In this document: positions 47,583-55,694 of the stretch, one piece after another
Layout: each line of letters begins with the position of its first letter
Position numbering within the stretch: position 1 is the first letter of the stretch
Assembly: GCF_040219335.1 (NCBI RefSeq)
Contig: NZ_JAVJSQ010000026.1
Location: 62,001-126,000, forward strand
Source: Gimesia sp.
GTDB taxonomy: Bacteria; Planctomycetota; Planctomycetia; Planctomycetales; Planctomycetaceae
Reading direction: 5' to 3'
DNA length: 64,000 nt
Program-made: the position numbers and the translations under genes
Notes under the pieces: generated by a model
Databases searched by the model: none
Told to the model about the DNA's origin: nothing
What the model saw: only the letters and a program-made list of their open reading frames with translations

Positions 47583-47972
47583 ATGACGAATTCAAGTTCA
47601 GCTGAGACTACAGGTACCTGGCGTTTGATCCAACCAGAACAGGTTCTGGACATGGCAGTCAACGATGTTGAATTCCTGACCGAACTGATTGATCTGTTTG
47701 TGGCCCTGGCCCCGGAACAGATGCAGGACATCCGTCAGGCGATTGACAGTAATGATGCAGGTCTGCTCGCGGAAGTCGCCCACGCCTACAAGGGAACTGT
47801 CGGAAACTACACTCAAACCGGTCCTTATCCACTGCTGCAGTCACTGGAAAATGACGGCAAGTCGGCAGACCTCCAGGCGAGCCAGAGCAAGTTTCAAACA
47901 ATGGAACAAGAGATCAATGCCCTACTGACCGAATTAGAGACCTTAAAAACTGAGGTCAATCAGTCCCTGTAA
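47583..47972 (+). CDS. Stand-alone Hpt (histidine phosphotransfer) protein
   Basis: A 129-residue all-helical protein with the Hpt active-site helix EVAHAYKGTVGNY. His67 is the expected phosphorylated residue and Lys70/Gly71 follow the usual pattern. Two helices precede it (PEQVLDMAVNDVEFLTELIDLFV and PEQMQDIRQAIDSND) and a long Glu/Leu helix follows. Hpt proteins pass phosphate between receiver domains in the cytoplasm. It lies 45 bases before a receiver gene with a good phospho-acceptor, its most likely partner. No histidine kinase is encoded nearby. Confidence 0.88.
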   Translation: MTNSSSAETTGTWRLIQPEQVLDMAVNDVEFLTELIDLFVALAPEQMQDIRQAIDSNDAGLLAEVAHAYKGTVGNYTQTGPYPLLQSLENDGKSADLQASQSKFQTMEQEINALLTELETLKTEVNQSL

Positions 47973-48017
47973 TAGAATTTCAGTTGAGACCAAACCCACC
48001 TAGAAGGGTGTACCGCC

Positions 48018-48611
48018 ATGAAAGTTTTAGTCGTTGACGACGTTGGATACACGTGTCACTTCCATACCCGTTTGATTGAACAGTTCGGATACTCAGTCTG
48101 TTCAGCCACATCGGGGTTCGAAGCCTTAAAAATGCTGAAAACGGATAACGATATTAATATCGTGATTACAGATCTGATGATGCGCGGCATGGACGGTGTC
48201 GATCTTTATATGGAGGCCCAGCATCTGGAACGGTTCACCGATGAAGGCCCCCTCGATCCTCCACAGTTCATCCTGATGACGGCACTCCGTATGGAAAAGA
48301 ATTCGCAGGATAAAGATGTCATGCGTCTTAAGCTGGCTGACGAACTGGGGATTTCCAAAATCATGTTTAAGCCACTTGATCAGGAAGAACTCAAACAGTC
48401 TTTACACGAAATGGCAATGGGCGTGCCCCAGATTTCGTCGTCAGATAAAGCAATCGACCTGTATACTCCCACCCAGAGCGTCAAAGATGTGGTACAGGGC
48501 ATTATCAACTCCCGTAATTCCGGAGCTGCTGAGCAGTTTATGGAATGCCTGAACGAAGAAGTCTCTTCGTTACAAGACTTTCTGTCCAAACTGCAAACCG
48601 TTGAATCATAA
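48018..48611 (+). CDS. Single receiver-domain response regulator (Asp52 form)
   Basis: A 197-residue protein with a CheY-like receiver (residues 1-125) and a conserved helical C-terminal part of about 70 residues that is not a known DNA-binding domain. Acidic pair Asp7-Asp8, phospho-acceptor Asp52 (VITDLMMRG), Thr88 and Lys118-Pro119 are all present, so phosphorylation is expected. The ATG follows GAAGGG. It lies between Hpt and PilZ genes on the same strand. A paralogue at 62060 shares the unusual MKVLVVDDVGYTC start and the C-terminal part but has Glu at position 52. Confidence 0.92.
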   Translation: MKVLVVDDVGYTCHFHTRLIEQFGYSVCSATSGFEALKMLKTDNDINIVITDLMMRGMDGVDLYMEAQHLERFTDEGPLDPPQFILMTALRMEKNSQDKDVMRLKLADELGISKIMFKPLDQEELKQSLHEMAMGVPQISSSDKAIDLYTPTQSVKDVVQGIINSRNSGAAEQFMECLNEEVSSLQDFLSKLQTVES

Positions 48612-48808
48612 AGACTTACTAATCGACACCCCACACAACACATCAAAAGTTATCGATTTGTGTCAGGAGGGATTTGACTGCATTCGTATTGGACCTATAG
48701 TTCCAAGAGAGTGAAGGCGTATACAAACACTTTTCATCAAACTGACTGAAATTCAGAACTTAATGAATGTCCCCTCAGTCGTAAGATTTTCTCAAGTGAG
48801 TGTAAGTG

Positions 48809-49210
48809 ATGAGTCTGATAAGCCTGGAACAATATAGTGAAAAACAGAACCGTGCCATCAATCGCGTTCTGGACACCCTGGATCGCCTTGACGCGCGAAC
48901 CAGCGCTCATTATTCAGAAAAGCGGGCGCACGAACGCAAGAATTTCCGCGGGTTGGTCTGGTTGTCGATTCCGGATGGCACTCAGGAATTCGAACAGGCA
49001 ATGACTAAAGTCTGGTCCCGTTCGATCTCCCAGTCGGGACTCTCGTTTATCTACCCGATGCGCATCTATGAGACCCAGGTTCGCGTTGGAGTTCCCGTGG
49101 GCACTGATCAGGTAACCTGGTTCCGAGCTGAAATCGTTCGCCAGAAGGAAGTCGAAGAAGAGCACTTTTGGGAATACGGCGTCCGCTTCCTGGGAAAAGT
49201 CATTGCCTGA
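48809..49210 (+). CDS. PilZ-domain protein
   Basis: A 133-residue protein with a short helical N-terminus (about 35 residues) and a PilZ beta barrel. The first c-di-GMP motif RxxxR is present as RAHER (about residue 39). The second motif, normally [D/N]xSxxG, reads SISQSG, with Ser in the first place, so ligand binding may be altered. It lies 197 bases after the receiver gene on the same strand. It may be the output of the Hpt/receiver pair or an independent c-di-GMP effector in the cytoplasm. The start ATG directly follows an in-frame GTG. Confidence 0.82.
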   Translation: MSLISLEQYSEKQNRAINRVLDTLDRLDARTSAHYSEKRAHERKNFRGLVWLSIPDGTQEFEQAMTKVWSRSISQSGLSFIYPMRIYETQVRVGVPVGTDQVTWFRAEIVRQKEVEEEHFWEYGVRFLGKVIA

Positions 49211-49334
49211 GTGCATTCCCGTCATGCCTGGCGCTGTTGAATTCGCGTTCTCTACCGGTATGATAATCGTCTGAGCCCGAGAGCCCCCAGATATCGCTCT
49301 CGTCTACTGAGAACAGCATGAGGACAGGCCGGTA

Positions 49335-50045
49335 ATGGACGACCTGAATGTGATCATTCACGATAATTACACCCGTATTCAAAACCGCATCGCTGCGGCT
49401 TGTCTACGCGCACAGCGCGATCCTAAGTCCGTCAGGCTGGTAGCTGTTACCAAGTACGCCCGGTTAGAGTGGGTTCAGGCACTGGTGGAACTGGGATGCC
49501 GGGATCTGGGTGAAAGCCGCACTCCCCAGTTGGAAGAGCGGGCCAGCCTCCTCTCACCCGAACTACGCTGGCACTTCATAGGCCCTTTACAGCGGAATAA
49601 GGTCAGACGTACGATTCCACACTGCAGCCTGATTCATTCGGTTGATTCGCTGAAATTGCTGCAGTCCATTGATCGGATCGCTGGTGAATCAGAGTTAAAG
49701 TCAGAAGTTCTGATCGAAGTCAATCTCGCAGGCGAAGCAAGCAAAAAAGGATTTTCCCGGGAATCTTTGACTGCAGAATGGGAGTCTCTCTGTCAGATCT
49801 CGCATGTAAAGATTGCAGGACTGATGACGATGGCTCCGCATGTCGAAGACCCGGAACGGGCTCGTCCGGTCTTTCGTGAGTTACGCGAACTCCGCGACAA
49901 GTTGCAGCAATATTCACCGGAGCATGTCTCGCTCCAGGAACTTTCGATGGGCATGAGTGGCGATTTTGAAACGGGCATCGAAGAAGGTGCAACCCTGGTA
50001 CGAGTTGGCAGTGCCCTGTATGAGGGGCTGGAGTCCTCTGATTAA
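49335..50045 (+). CDS. YggS/PLPBP-family pyridoxal-phosphate protein
   Basis: A 236-residue single-domain TIM-barrel protein that binds pyridoxal 5'-phosphate and keeps B6 vitamers and amino-acid pools balanced; it has no known catalytic activity. The PLP lysine lies in VRLVAVTKYA (about residue 36). Also typical are HFIGPLQRNKVR, IHSVDSLKLLQSI, EVNLAGEASKKGF, GLMTMAP and ELSMGMSGDFETGIEEGATLVRVGSALYE. The next gene, DUF167, is its usual neighbour in the yggS-yggT-yggU arrangement of other bacteria. Confidence 0.95.
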   Translation: MDDLNVIIHDNYTRIQNRIAAACLRAQRDPKSVRLVAVTKYARLEWVQALVELGCRDLGESRTPQLEERASLLSPELRWHFIGPLQRNKVRRTIPHCSLIHSVDSLKLLQSIDRIAGESELKSEVLIEVNLAGEASKKGFSRESLTAEWESLCQISHVKIAGLMTMAPHVEDPERARPVFRELRELRDKLQQYSPEHVSLQELSMGMSGDFETGIEEGATLVRVGSALYEGLESSD

Positions 50046-50052
50046 AGAATGA

Positions 50053-50376
50053 GTGTTCATCGTGACATCATCCCTGAACCTGGAATCTGACGGCTCCTCA
50101 GTACTGCTGCCGGTACGGGCACAACCGAAAGCCAGCCGGAATCAGATCGAGGGGGTGCACGATGGTCGACTTAAAGTCAGCGTCACCCAGGCCCCGGAAA
50201 AAGGAAAAGCGAATAAAGCTCTGCTCAAAGTGTTACAGAATGGACTCCAACTGAAACGATCTCAGATTGAGCTCATCAAAGGGGACACCGCCGGGTTGAA
50301 GGTCTTTCGTGTCTCTGACCTGACTCCCGCAGAGCTTCAGCACAGGATTGATACCGCTTTGGGAATCTCCGACTGA
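50053..50376 (+). CDS. DUF167 (YggU-like) protein
   Basis: A 107-residue member of the DUF167 family. The family core is clear: LPVRAQPKASRNQIEGVHDGRLKVSVTQAPEKGKANKALLKVL followed by LKRSQIELIKGDTAGLKVFRV. The biochemical role of the family is not established; a nucleic-acid-related function has been suggested from its fold. The start is uncertain: GTG at 50053 or GTG at 50062, three codons apart. It begins 7 bases after the YggS stop and is likely cotranscribed. Confidence 0.92.
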   Translation: MFIVTSSLNLESDGSSVLLPVRAQPKASRNQIEGVHDGRLKVSVTQAPEKGKANKALLKVLQNGLQLKRSQIELIKGDTAGLKVFRVSDLTPAELQHRIDTALGISD

Positions 50377-50615
50377 GACTGGAACTCTTTATTGTTCACC
50401 CTGCCCCGTCTGAAAGAATTCTCTCCGCTCAGTCGGAATTGGAAACCATTGATTGCAGCCAATGGAACCGGCACATATAATCAGCAGAAGCTTACGTGTC
50501 TTACCTGAATATCTGCGTCCCGCTTGCCCGAACCACCCACACCCGGAAAGCCGGGAGTGACCCAGACTAATTTCCCCCCTTTGTCTTTAAGATCACACAA
50601 AAGGATTAATTGACT

Positions 50616-51926
50616 ATGAGCTTCTCGATGCCCATTCGTCTGTTCCTGGGAGCTTTACTCGTTGGTGGACTGACCATGTCTGCCCATGCTCTGGAACCGA
50701 CCAAACTCTCTGACTCCTGGGAGCAGTGGCGCGGTCCGAATCGCCAGAACCATTCGTCGGACACCGGTCTCCTGCAGGACTGGAATGCCACGCCCCCCAA
50801 ACTCATCTGGACAGCGACAGGTCTGGGAAAAGGGTATGCCGGAGTTTCCATTAAGGACAACCGCCTGTTTACCACAGGAAATCTGCCCGAGGGTCAAGCC
50901 GTCATCGCCGTTAATATTGATGACGGCAAAATTCTCTGGAAAACCAATCTGCTCGAGCTGAATCCGGAACACGGTTATCCGGGAGCCCGTTGTACTCCTG
51001 CCATTGATGGCGACCGTCTGTATGCCATCACCTCCAATGGAGCCATTTCCTGCCTGAGCGTCGCTGACGGCGAAGTCATCTGGACGAAAAACTTCGAGGA
51101 CGAATGGGATGGTAAAATGATGTCTAAATGGGGGTTCTCTGAATCCCCCCTGGTCGACGGGGACTGGGTCCTCTGCACACCGGGCGGAAAAGACGCCATG
51201 ATGGTTGCCCTGGACAAAACGACGGGGCGGGAAATCTGGCGAACTTCTGTTTCCGATCTGGGCGACAAAGGAAAGGATGGAGCCGGCTACTCTTCCATCG
51301 TGATCTCCAACGCTGGTGGCGTCAAGCAGTATGTACAGCTCACCGGTCGCGGTGTGATTGGCGTACGTGCCAGCGACGGCAAACTGCTCTGGAACTACAA
51401 TCCGGTTGCCAACGGTGTCGCCAACATTCCGACCCCCATCGTTTCCGGCGATTATGTATTCTGTTCCACCGGTTATGGTACAGGCAGTGCCCTGCTCAAG
51501 CTCTCCAAAGAGGGAGATGGTATCAAAGCGGAAGAAGTTTACTTCCTGGATCCCAAGACTATGCAGAATCACCATGGTGGTATGGTCCTCTACAAGGATC
51601 ATATTTATTGTGGCCACGGTCACAACAATGGCTTCCCCCTCTGCCTCGACCTGAAAACCGGCAAAGTTGCCTGGGGTGGCAAAATCCGGGGTGAAGGTTC
51701 CGGATCCGCTGCAGTGGTCTTCGCAGATGGCAATTTGATCTATCGCTACCAGAGTGGCGAAGTCGCTCTGATTGAAGCCAATCCCAAAGAATATGTTCTC
51801 AAAGGAAGCTTCAAGGCAGATCAGGTGCTGGGCAAAGCCTGGGCACACCCGGTCGTCTGTGGCGGCAAACTCTACCTGCGGGATCAGGATGTGCTGATGT
51901 GCTATGACCTGAGAAAACAGAACTGA
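50616..51926 (+). CDS. Exported PQQ-like beta-propeller protein
   Basis: A 436-residue beta propeller with a Sec signal (SMPIRLFLGALLVGGLTMSAHA). It begins with the planctomycete-type WEQWRGPNRQNHSSDTG segment and then shows repeated PQQ-type blades (GKILWKTNLLE, DGEVIWTKNFED, TGREIWRTSVSD, DGKLLWNYNPVANG, KTGKVAWGGKIRG). No quinoprotein dehydrogenase active-site residues are evident, so it may be a binding or scaffold protein rather than an enzyme. AAGGA lies ten bases upstream of the ATG; an in-frame TTG six bases earlier (50610) is an alternative start with better spacing. Confidence 0.9.
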   Translation: MSFSMPIRLFLGALLVGGLTMSAHALEPTKLSDSWEQWRGPNRQNHSSDTGLLQDWNATPPKLIWTATGLGKGYAGVSIKDNRLFTTGNLPEGQAVIAVNIDDGKILWKTNLLELNPEHGYPGARCTPAIDGDRLYAITSNGAISCLSVADGEVIWTKNFEDEWDGKMMSKWGFSESPLVDGDWVLCTPGGKDAMMVALDKTTGREIWRTSVSDLGDKGKDGAGYSSIVISNAGGVKQYVQLTGRGVIGVRASDGKLLWNYNPVANGVANIPTPIVSGDYVFCSTGYGTGSALLKLSKEGDGIKAEEVYFLDPKTMQNHHGGMVLYKDHIYCGHGHNNGFPLCLDLKTGKVAWGGKIRGEGSGSAAVVFADGNLIYRYQSGEVALIEANPKEYVLKGSFKADQVLGKAWAHPVVCGGKLYLRDQDVLMCYDLRKQN

Positions 51927-51949
51927 GTTCGTCAGTCAACTAAAAAAGA

Positions 51950-51983
51950 AAAGCTCTGCCAGATCAGACTGGCAGAGCTTTTT
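51950..51983 (+). terminator. Bidirectional terminator after the PQQ-propeller gene
   Basis: A perfect 13-bp stem AAAGCTCTGCCAG/CTGGCAGAGCTTT (51950-51962 and 51969-51981) with a six-base loop ends in a T-run and is preceded by an A-run, so it can act for both this gene and the convergent ExbD-like gene. Confidence 0.9.
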
Positions 51984-52042
51984 GCATATCAAGACAGGTC
52001 ATCAAGATCATCGCCCGAAAACCAGCTTCGAAGTGACAGCGG

Positions 52043-52837
52043 TCAACCTGAACTGTTTTTGAACTTACTCAGATCGATTTTACCGTTACCTTCGACGGGC
52101 AGCTTCCCGTTGGGACAATAACGTGAACGAGCCACGCTGGAAGCAATATTGTAAGTGTAGACGGCATCCTGACGAATCAGGAAAATCACGGTCCCTTTCG
52201 GCTGAGCACCGATTTTATCGAGCATCTCCACGAACGGCAGGCTTTTGCGGAGGTCGTCGCGACGGACATGTAGATCCTTGGAGGGACCGTCCAGGACAAC
52301 AATTCCGTTTTTCGTACATTCGATAAAGGTCGGGTTCAGATCAACGCCACTTCCACCCGGCTGAATCCTGACTTCGGCAGCGACCGGGTTTTCCCGTTTA
52401 TCCAGTTCCTTCTTGAGCTTATCAATTTCTTCCTGGAGCTTCCTGGGATCGTCCTTAATTTCTTCGATCCGCTTTTCCAGACGATTGGCTTCGGCCAGCA
52501 GCTTTACTTTCTCTTCCGGCTTGATGTCAGAAGGCAGTTTCTGTTTTTCCTGTTTGAGCTTCTTCAACTCTTCCAGTGCCAGCATCAACTGGCGATTCAG
52601 TTTCGATAAATCTGCGACCTCAGTCTCGACCTCTTCCAGCTCCGACTCTTTCTCTTTGATCTCCTTAATGTTCTCTTCGTATTCTTCTACGCGTTTCCAG
52701 GAGTCATCCTGCTGATCCATCTGGCTGAGCGCCATGGCGGTAATCATCAGCGTCAGCACACCAATCACGCAGGCAAGAATACTCAGAAACGGGAAGAGAG
52801 AGACCGTTTCTTCATCACTTTTCTTTCGTCTCGCCAC
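52043..52837 (-). CDS. ExbD/TolR-like protein with long coiled coil
   Basis: A 264-residue protein with a basic N-terminus (MARRKKSDEE), one transmembrane segment (LFPFLSILACVIGVLTLMITA, about 14-36), a Glu/Lys-rich coiled coil at about 45-150, and a C-terminal alpha/beta domain (GIVVLDGPSKDLHVRRDDL, KGTVIFLIRQDAVYTYNIA). The topology is that of ExbD/TolR/MotB-type stator partners, though the periplasmic part is unusual. It starts 2 bases after the stop of the ExbB-like gene, so the two form a coupled pair. The expected role is a proton-driven motor unit working on the envelope; the client is unknown. Confidence 0.8.
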   Translation of the reverse strand: MARRKKSDEETVSLFPFLSILACVIGVLTLMITAMALSQMDQQDDSWKRVEEYEENIKEIKEKESELEEVETEVADLSKLNRQLMLALEELKKLKQEKQKLPSDIKPEEKVKLLAEANRLEKRIEEIKDDPRKLQEEIDKLKKELDKRENPVAAEVRIQPGGSGVDLNPTFIECTKNGIVVLDGPSKDLHVRRDDLRKSLPFVEMLDKIGAQPKGTVIFLIRQDAVYTYNIASSVARSRYCPNGKLPVEGNGKIDLSKFKNSSG

Positions 52838-52838
52838 G

Positions 52839-54299
52839 TTATCTTACTTTCTTTGAATTCCCAAACAGTCCCCAGCGCTTGCGGGGGGCTTCTACCTGCT
52901 GAATCAGAACCTGTTTCTCTCCCAGGTTGGTCAGCACGGTATTCAGTCCATTCAGTCCCTGCTGAACACCATTGAAAGACTGGGTCAGCACACCGGCGGC
53001 TTCGGCCATCTCGGTTGCTTCACCATTCATCTGCTCCAGATGTGAGGTGTGAGCAGCCTGCAGCTCGGTCATCTTCCCTTCAACCGTTTCCAGTTGCTTG
53101 ACAACTTCCTGAACCTGCGAAAGCTGCTCTTCCTGCTGTGCACGGATTTTTTCGTCGATCTTGTCCCAGGATTTCATCACCGATTGAGACAGCGTTTCAC
53201 CAATGCCCTCCAGCTTTTCTATCCATGTCTTCAACTCGGCATGGTGATTGGCCATCGCTTTATCGATGGTTCGCTGAATGAGGCGACGATGATCTTTCTC
53301 GTCTCCTCCGCCGCCACCATGCTCGCTTTCCTTGAGTCGCTTCAGCAGGTTTTCATTACAGTATTCATCAACCCAGTTCAACAGGTCTTCTTCCGATTTC
53401 TGCATGGAACTGCTGGGGAACATCACCAGCATACTCATCACAAGTGCGACCAGCGTCGTATCGAACGCAGTCGACAAACCACCGGTCACACTTCCCAGTG
53501 ACTCTTTCAGAGCGGAAATATCCTGGGCTTTATCCATACCGCCTGAGAACCCCCCCACCGCGGCACTAATCCCGATCACGGTTCCGATGAACCCGAGAAT
53601 CGGAATGGCCCAGATGAAGACTTTGAGAATCGTATAACTGGAATCAACGGCGGTCGCATCGATTTCCGATTGTGACTGCAGTCGGTTGGAAACTTCGGAA
53701 CTGCTTTTCAGAACCCGGAAATGCTCGAGACCTCGCAGAACCCGGTTCACCAGAAAGCTTTCCCGCGGATCAACGGGGAGATTTCTCACGTGATCGATAA
53801 ATTTAGGGACAGTTTTCTCAGAGATGTCTTCCGAAATGTCCGTGGGCAGTGTGTCAAACAGCATTGATTCCTTCTGTTTGACCAGCTTGAAGTATTTCAG
53901 AACGAGGATGGTGCCGGACCAGCTCATCAGAAAGACAAGAGCATAAGGCACCATGCCGCGGTCCAGGAAGAGTTCCCCAAAGTAGTAATTCCGAATGGGA
54001 AACATCAGTGCGAGATAGGCGATGGAGATACCAACGGCAATCAGACCACTCTTGGAAAGACTGACTTCAGTCCCGTCAGCCCAGCCGCTGGATACGTGTT
54101 TTTTGGTTTCCCGACTACTGGTTGTCGATTTGCTCGCTGAGGAACTGCTGACATCAACCGACGTATCGATGATGGGCGTTTCAGGCTTTTTGACTGTCAT
54201 CGTATGATGGCAATAAGGACAGCGGACTTTCTTACCAACGTTCTCATCGCGGACTTTGAGTTTTTTGGAACACTTTTCACAAGGAAACTGGAAATACAT
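52839..54299 (-). CDS. Zinc-ribbon/ExbB (MotA/TolQ) fusion protein
   Basis: A 486-residue protein. The N-terminus is a zinc ribbon with Cys7, Cys10, Cys27 and Cys30 (CEKC...CPYC). A Ser/Thr-rich linker leads to a MotA/TolQ/ExbB-type membrane core with helices at about 88-105, 118-135 and, with the family motif IPILGFIGTVIGISAAVGGF, at about 230-250, followed by FDTTLVALVMSMLVMFP. The C-terminal 170 residues form a coiled coil (QLSQVQEVVKQLETVEGKM). TolQ/ExbB proteins form the ion-conducting stator of energy-coupling motors. The zinc ribbon would sit in the cytoplasm. First gene of the pair with the ExbD-like protein. Confidence 0.88.
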   Translation of the reverse strand: MYFQFPCEKCSKKLKVRDENVGKKVRCPYCHHTMTVKKPETPIIDTSVDVSSSSASKSTTSSRETKKHVSSGWADGTEVSLSKSGLIAVGISIAYLALMFPIRNYYFGELFLDRGMVPYALVFLMSWSGTILVLKYFKLVKQKESMLFDTLPTDISEDISEKTVPKFIDHVRNLPVDPRESFLVNRVLRGLEHFRVLKSSSEVSNRLQSQSEIDATAVDSSYTILKVFIWAIPILGFIGTVIGISAAVGGFSGGMDKAQDISALKESLGSVTGGLSTAFDTTLVALVMSMLVMFPSSSMQKSEEDLLNWVDEYCNENLLKRLKESEHGGGGGDEKDHRRLIQRTIDKAMANHHAELKTWIEKLEGIGETLSQSVMKSWDKIDEKIRAQQEEQLSQVQEVVKQLETVEGKMTELQAAHTSHLEQMNGEATEMAEAAGVLTQSFNGVQQGLNGLNTVLTNLGEKQVLIQQVEAPRKRWGLFGNSKKVR

Positions 54300-54671
54300 T
54301 ACTCGGGAACCCTAAGGACTTATAAACTTACGTACACAGCGCCTTTCCAGAGAAATTCGCTTCACTTACATTTCGATTAGTTTATCCAAGTTGACGCAGA
54401 CACTAAAGTCAACAGCGGACTGGATTCATATCCGAGGCTGAATCCACTATAAATGGGGACTAATCCCGCTCAAATCCCGTATCATCGACTCCATTTGCTA
54501 AAGAATCGTATAAATTTCTTGCTCCATCTTGCTTCTCGAGTTCTAAAACCGTCAGAATTCACGAGATAAGAACTTTTCGCTATAATAAAATGAGTTCAGT
54601 CGGGAAGTGGCGAGCCGCTTCTAATGCTGACACACCAGCAGAGCGAAATCCTAGAGATAGAAAACTGGAAG
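54300..54671. other. Divergent promoter region between the ExbB-like and ROK genes
   Basis: A 372-base gap. A good promoter for the ROK operon is visible: TTCACG (54558-54563), 17 bases, TATAAT (54581-54586). The remaining part is A/T-rich and carries the unseen promoter of the ExbB/ExbD pair. No small gene is apparent. Confidence 0.6.
54558..54586 (+). promoter_or_regulatory. Sigma-70-type promoter of the ROK/ppx/ppk unit
   Basis: TTCACG and a perfect TATAAT are separated by 17 bases, about 85 bases before the ROK start. This is one of the best housekeeping promoter matches in the window. Confidence 0.65.
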
Positions 54672-55694
54672 ATGTCTACTGATTCAGTTCAACCAAAGAG
54701 CGGCTACTGGGCAGGTTTTGATCTGGGGGGCACGAAGATGCTCGCCAAGATCTTTGATGCACAATATAAAACCCTGGGAAAGAAACGCCGAAAAACCAAG
54801 GGACACGCAGGGGTGGAACTCGGTCTTGAGCGGATGGCTCAGACAATTCACCAGGCCCTGGAAGAAGCGGGACTCACACCCGCCGAACTGGCGGGGATCG
54901 GCGTGGGTTGTCCAGGACCGCTGGACCTCGAACAGGGCATCATCTTCGAGGCCCCCAATCTCGGCTGGTACAATGCCCCGGTTAAACAGGTGCTGGAGAA
55001 AGAGTTCGGTTGCCCTGTGATCCTCTGTAATGACGTGGATGCGGGTGTCTATGGCGAATACCGATTCGGCGCCGCCCGGGGGGCGAGTTCGACGCTGGGC
55101 ATCTTTCCGGGGACGGGGATCGGCGGAGGAGCCGTCTATCGGGGACAGTTGATTCAGGGCAGTAAGAGTTCCTGTATGGAAATCGGGCATATCAAAGTCC
55201 TTCCGGGAGGTCCCGAGTGCGGGTGTGGACAGTATGGCTGTCTGGAAGCGCTGGCCAGTCGACTGGCGATCTCCGCCGCTGCAGCTCAGGCAGCTTACCG
55301 GGGTGACGCTCCCAAGCTCCGCTCGCTGGCAGGTACTGACCTGTCTGATATCCGCAGCGGTATTCTGGCTTCCTCGATCAAAGGGGGCGATGAAAGTGTA
55401 CGAAAAATTATTCTGCGGGCTGCCGAGTACATCGGAATTGCAGCAGGTAACATGGTCCACACCCTTTCCCCGGAAGTCATCGTACTGGGAGGGGGACTGG
55501 TGGAAGCGATGCCCGACCTGTTCGTCGAAGCGGTCTCGGAAGCCACGCGGCACAATGTCATGCCGACATTCAAAGATTCATTTAAAGTCGTCGCCGCCCA
55601 GCTGGGAGATGATTCCAGCGTCATGGGTGTAGCCGCCTGGGCTCAGAAGGTCATTCAGGAACAGTCATCCTCGAGAATTAAAACACAGGTATGA
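54672..55694 (+). CDS. ROK-family sugar kinase (glucokinase-like)
   Basis: A 340-residue ROK protein, probably an ATP- or polyphosphate-dependent hexose kinase. The phosphate-binding loop DLGGTKMLAKIFD is near the N-terminus, the catalytic Asp lies in LCNDVDAGVYGEYRFGAARG, GTGIGGGAVYRGQLIQGS follows, and the ROK zinc site is ECGCGQYGCLEALAS. No N-terminal DNA-binding domain is present, so it is an enzyme rather than a ROK repressor. The ATG at 54672 begins MSTDSVQPKSG; the frame is open to an ATG at 54624. The stop overlaps the start of the Ppx gene (ATGA), so the genes are coupled. Confidence 0.92.
   Translation: MSTDSVQPKSGYWAGFDLGGTKMLAKIFDAQYKTLGKKRRKTKGHAGVELGLERMAQTIHQALEEAGLTPAELAGIGVGCPGPLDLEQGIIFEAPNLGWYNAPVKQVLEKEFGCPVILCNDVDAGVYGEYRFGAARGASSTLGIFPGTGIGGGAVYRGQLIQGSKSSCMEIGHIKVLPGGPECGCGQYGCLEALASRLAISAAAAQAAYRGDAPKLRSLAGTDLSDIRSGILASSIKGGDESVRKIILRAAEYIGIAAGNMVHTLSPEVIVLGGGLVEAMPDLFVEAVSEATRHNVMPTFKDSFKVVAAQLGDDSSVMGVAAWAQKVIQEQSSSRIKTQV

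Noticed and set aside
50655..51848. A 397-codon open frame on the minus strand
   Set aside because: It lies wholly opposite the PQQ-propeller gene, has no ribosome site or recognisable domain, and mirrors the codon pattern of the real gene.
54684..55553. A 289-codon minus-strand frame
   Set aside because: It is antisense to the ROK kinase gene, whose motifs are unmistakable. No family features are present.
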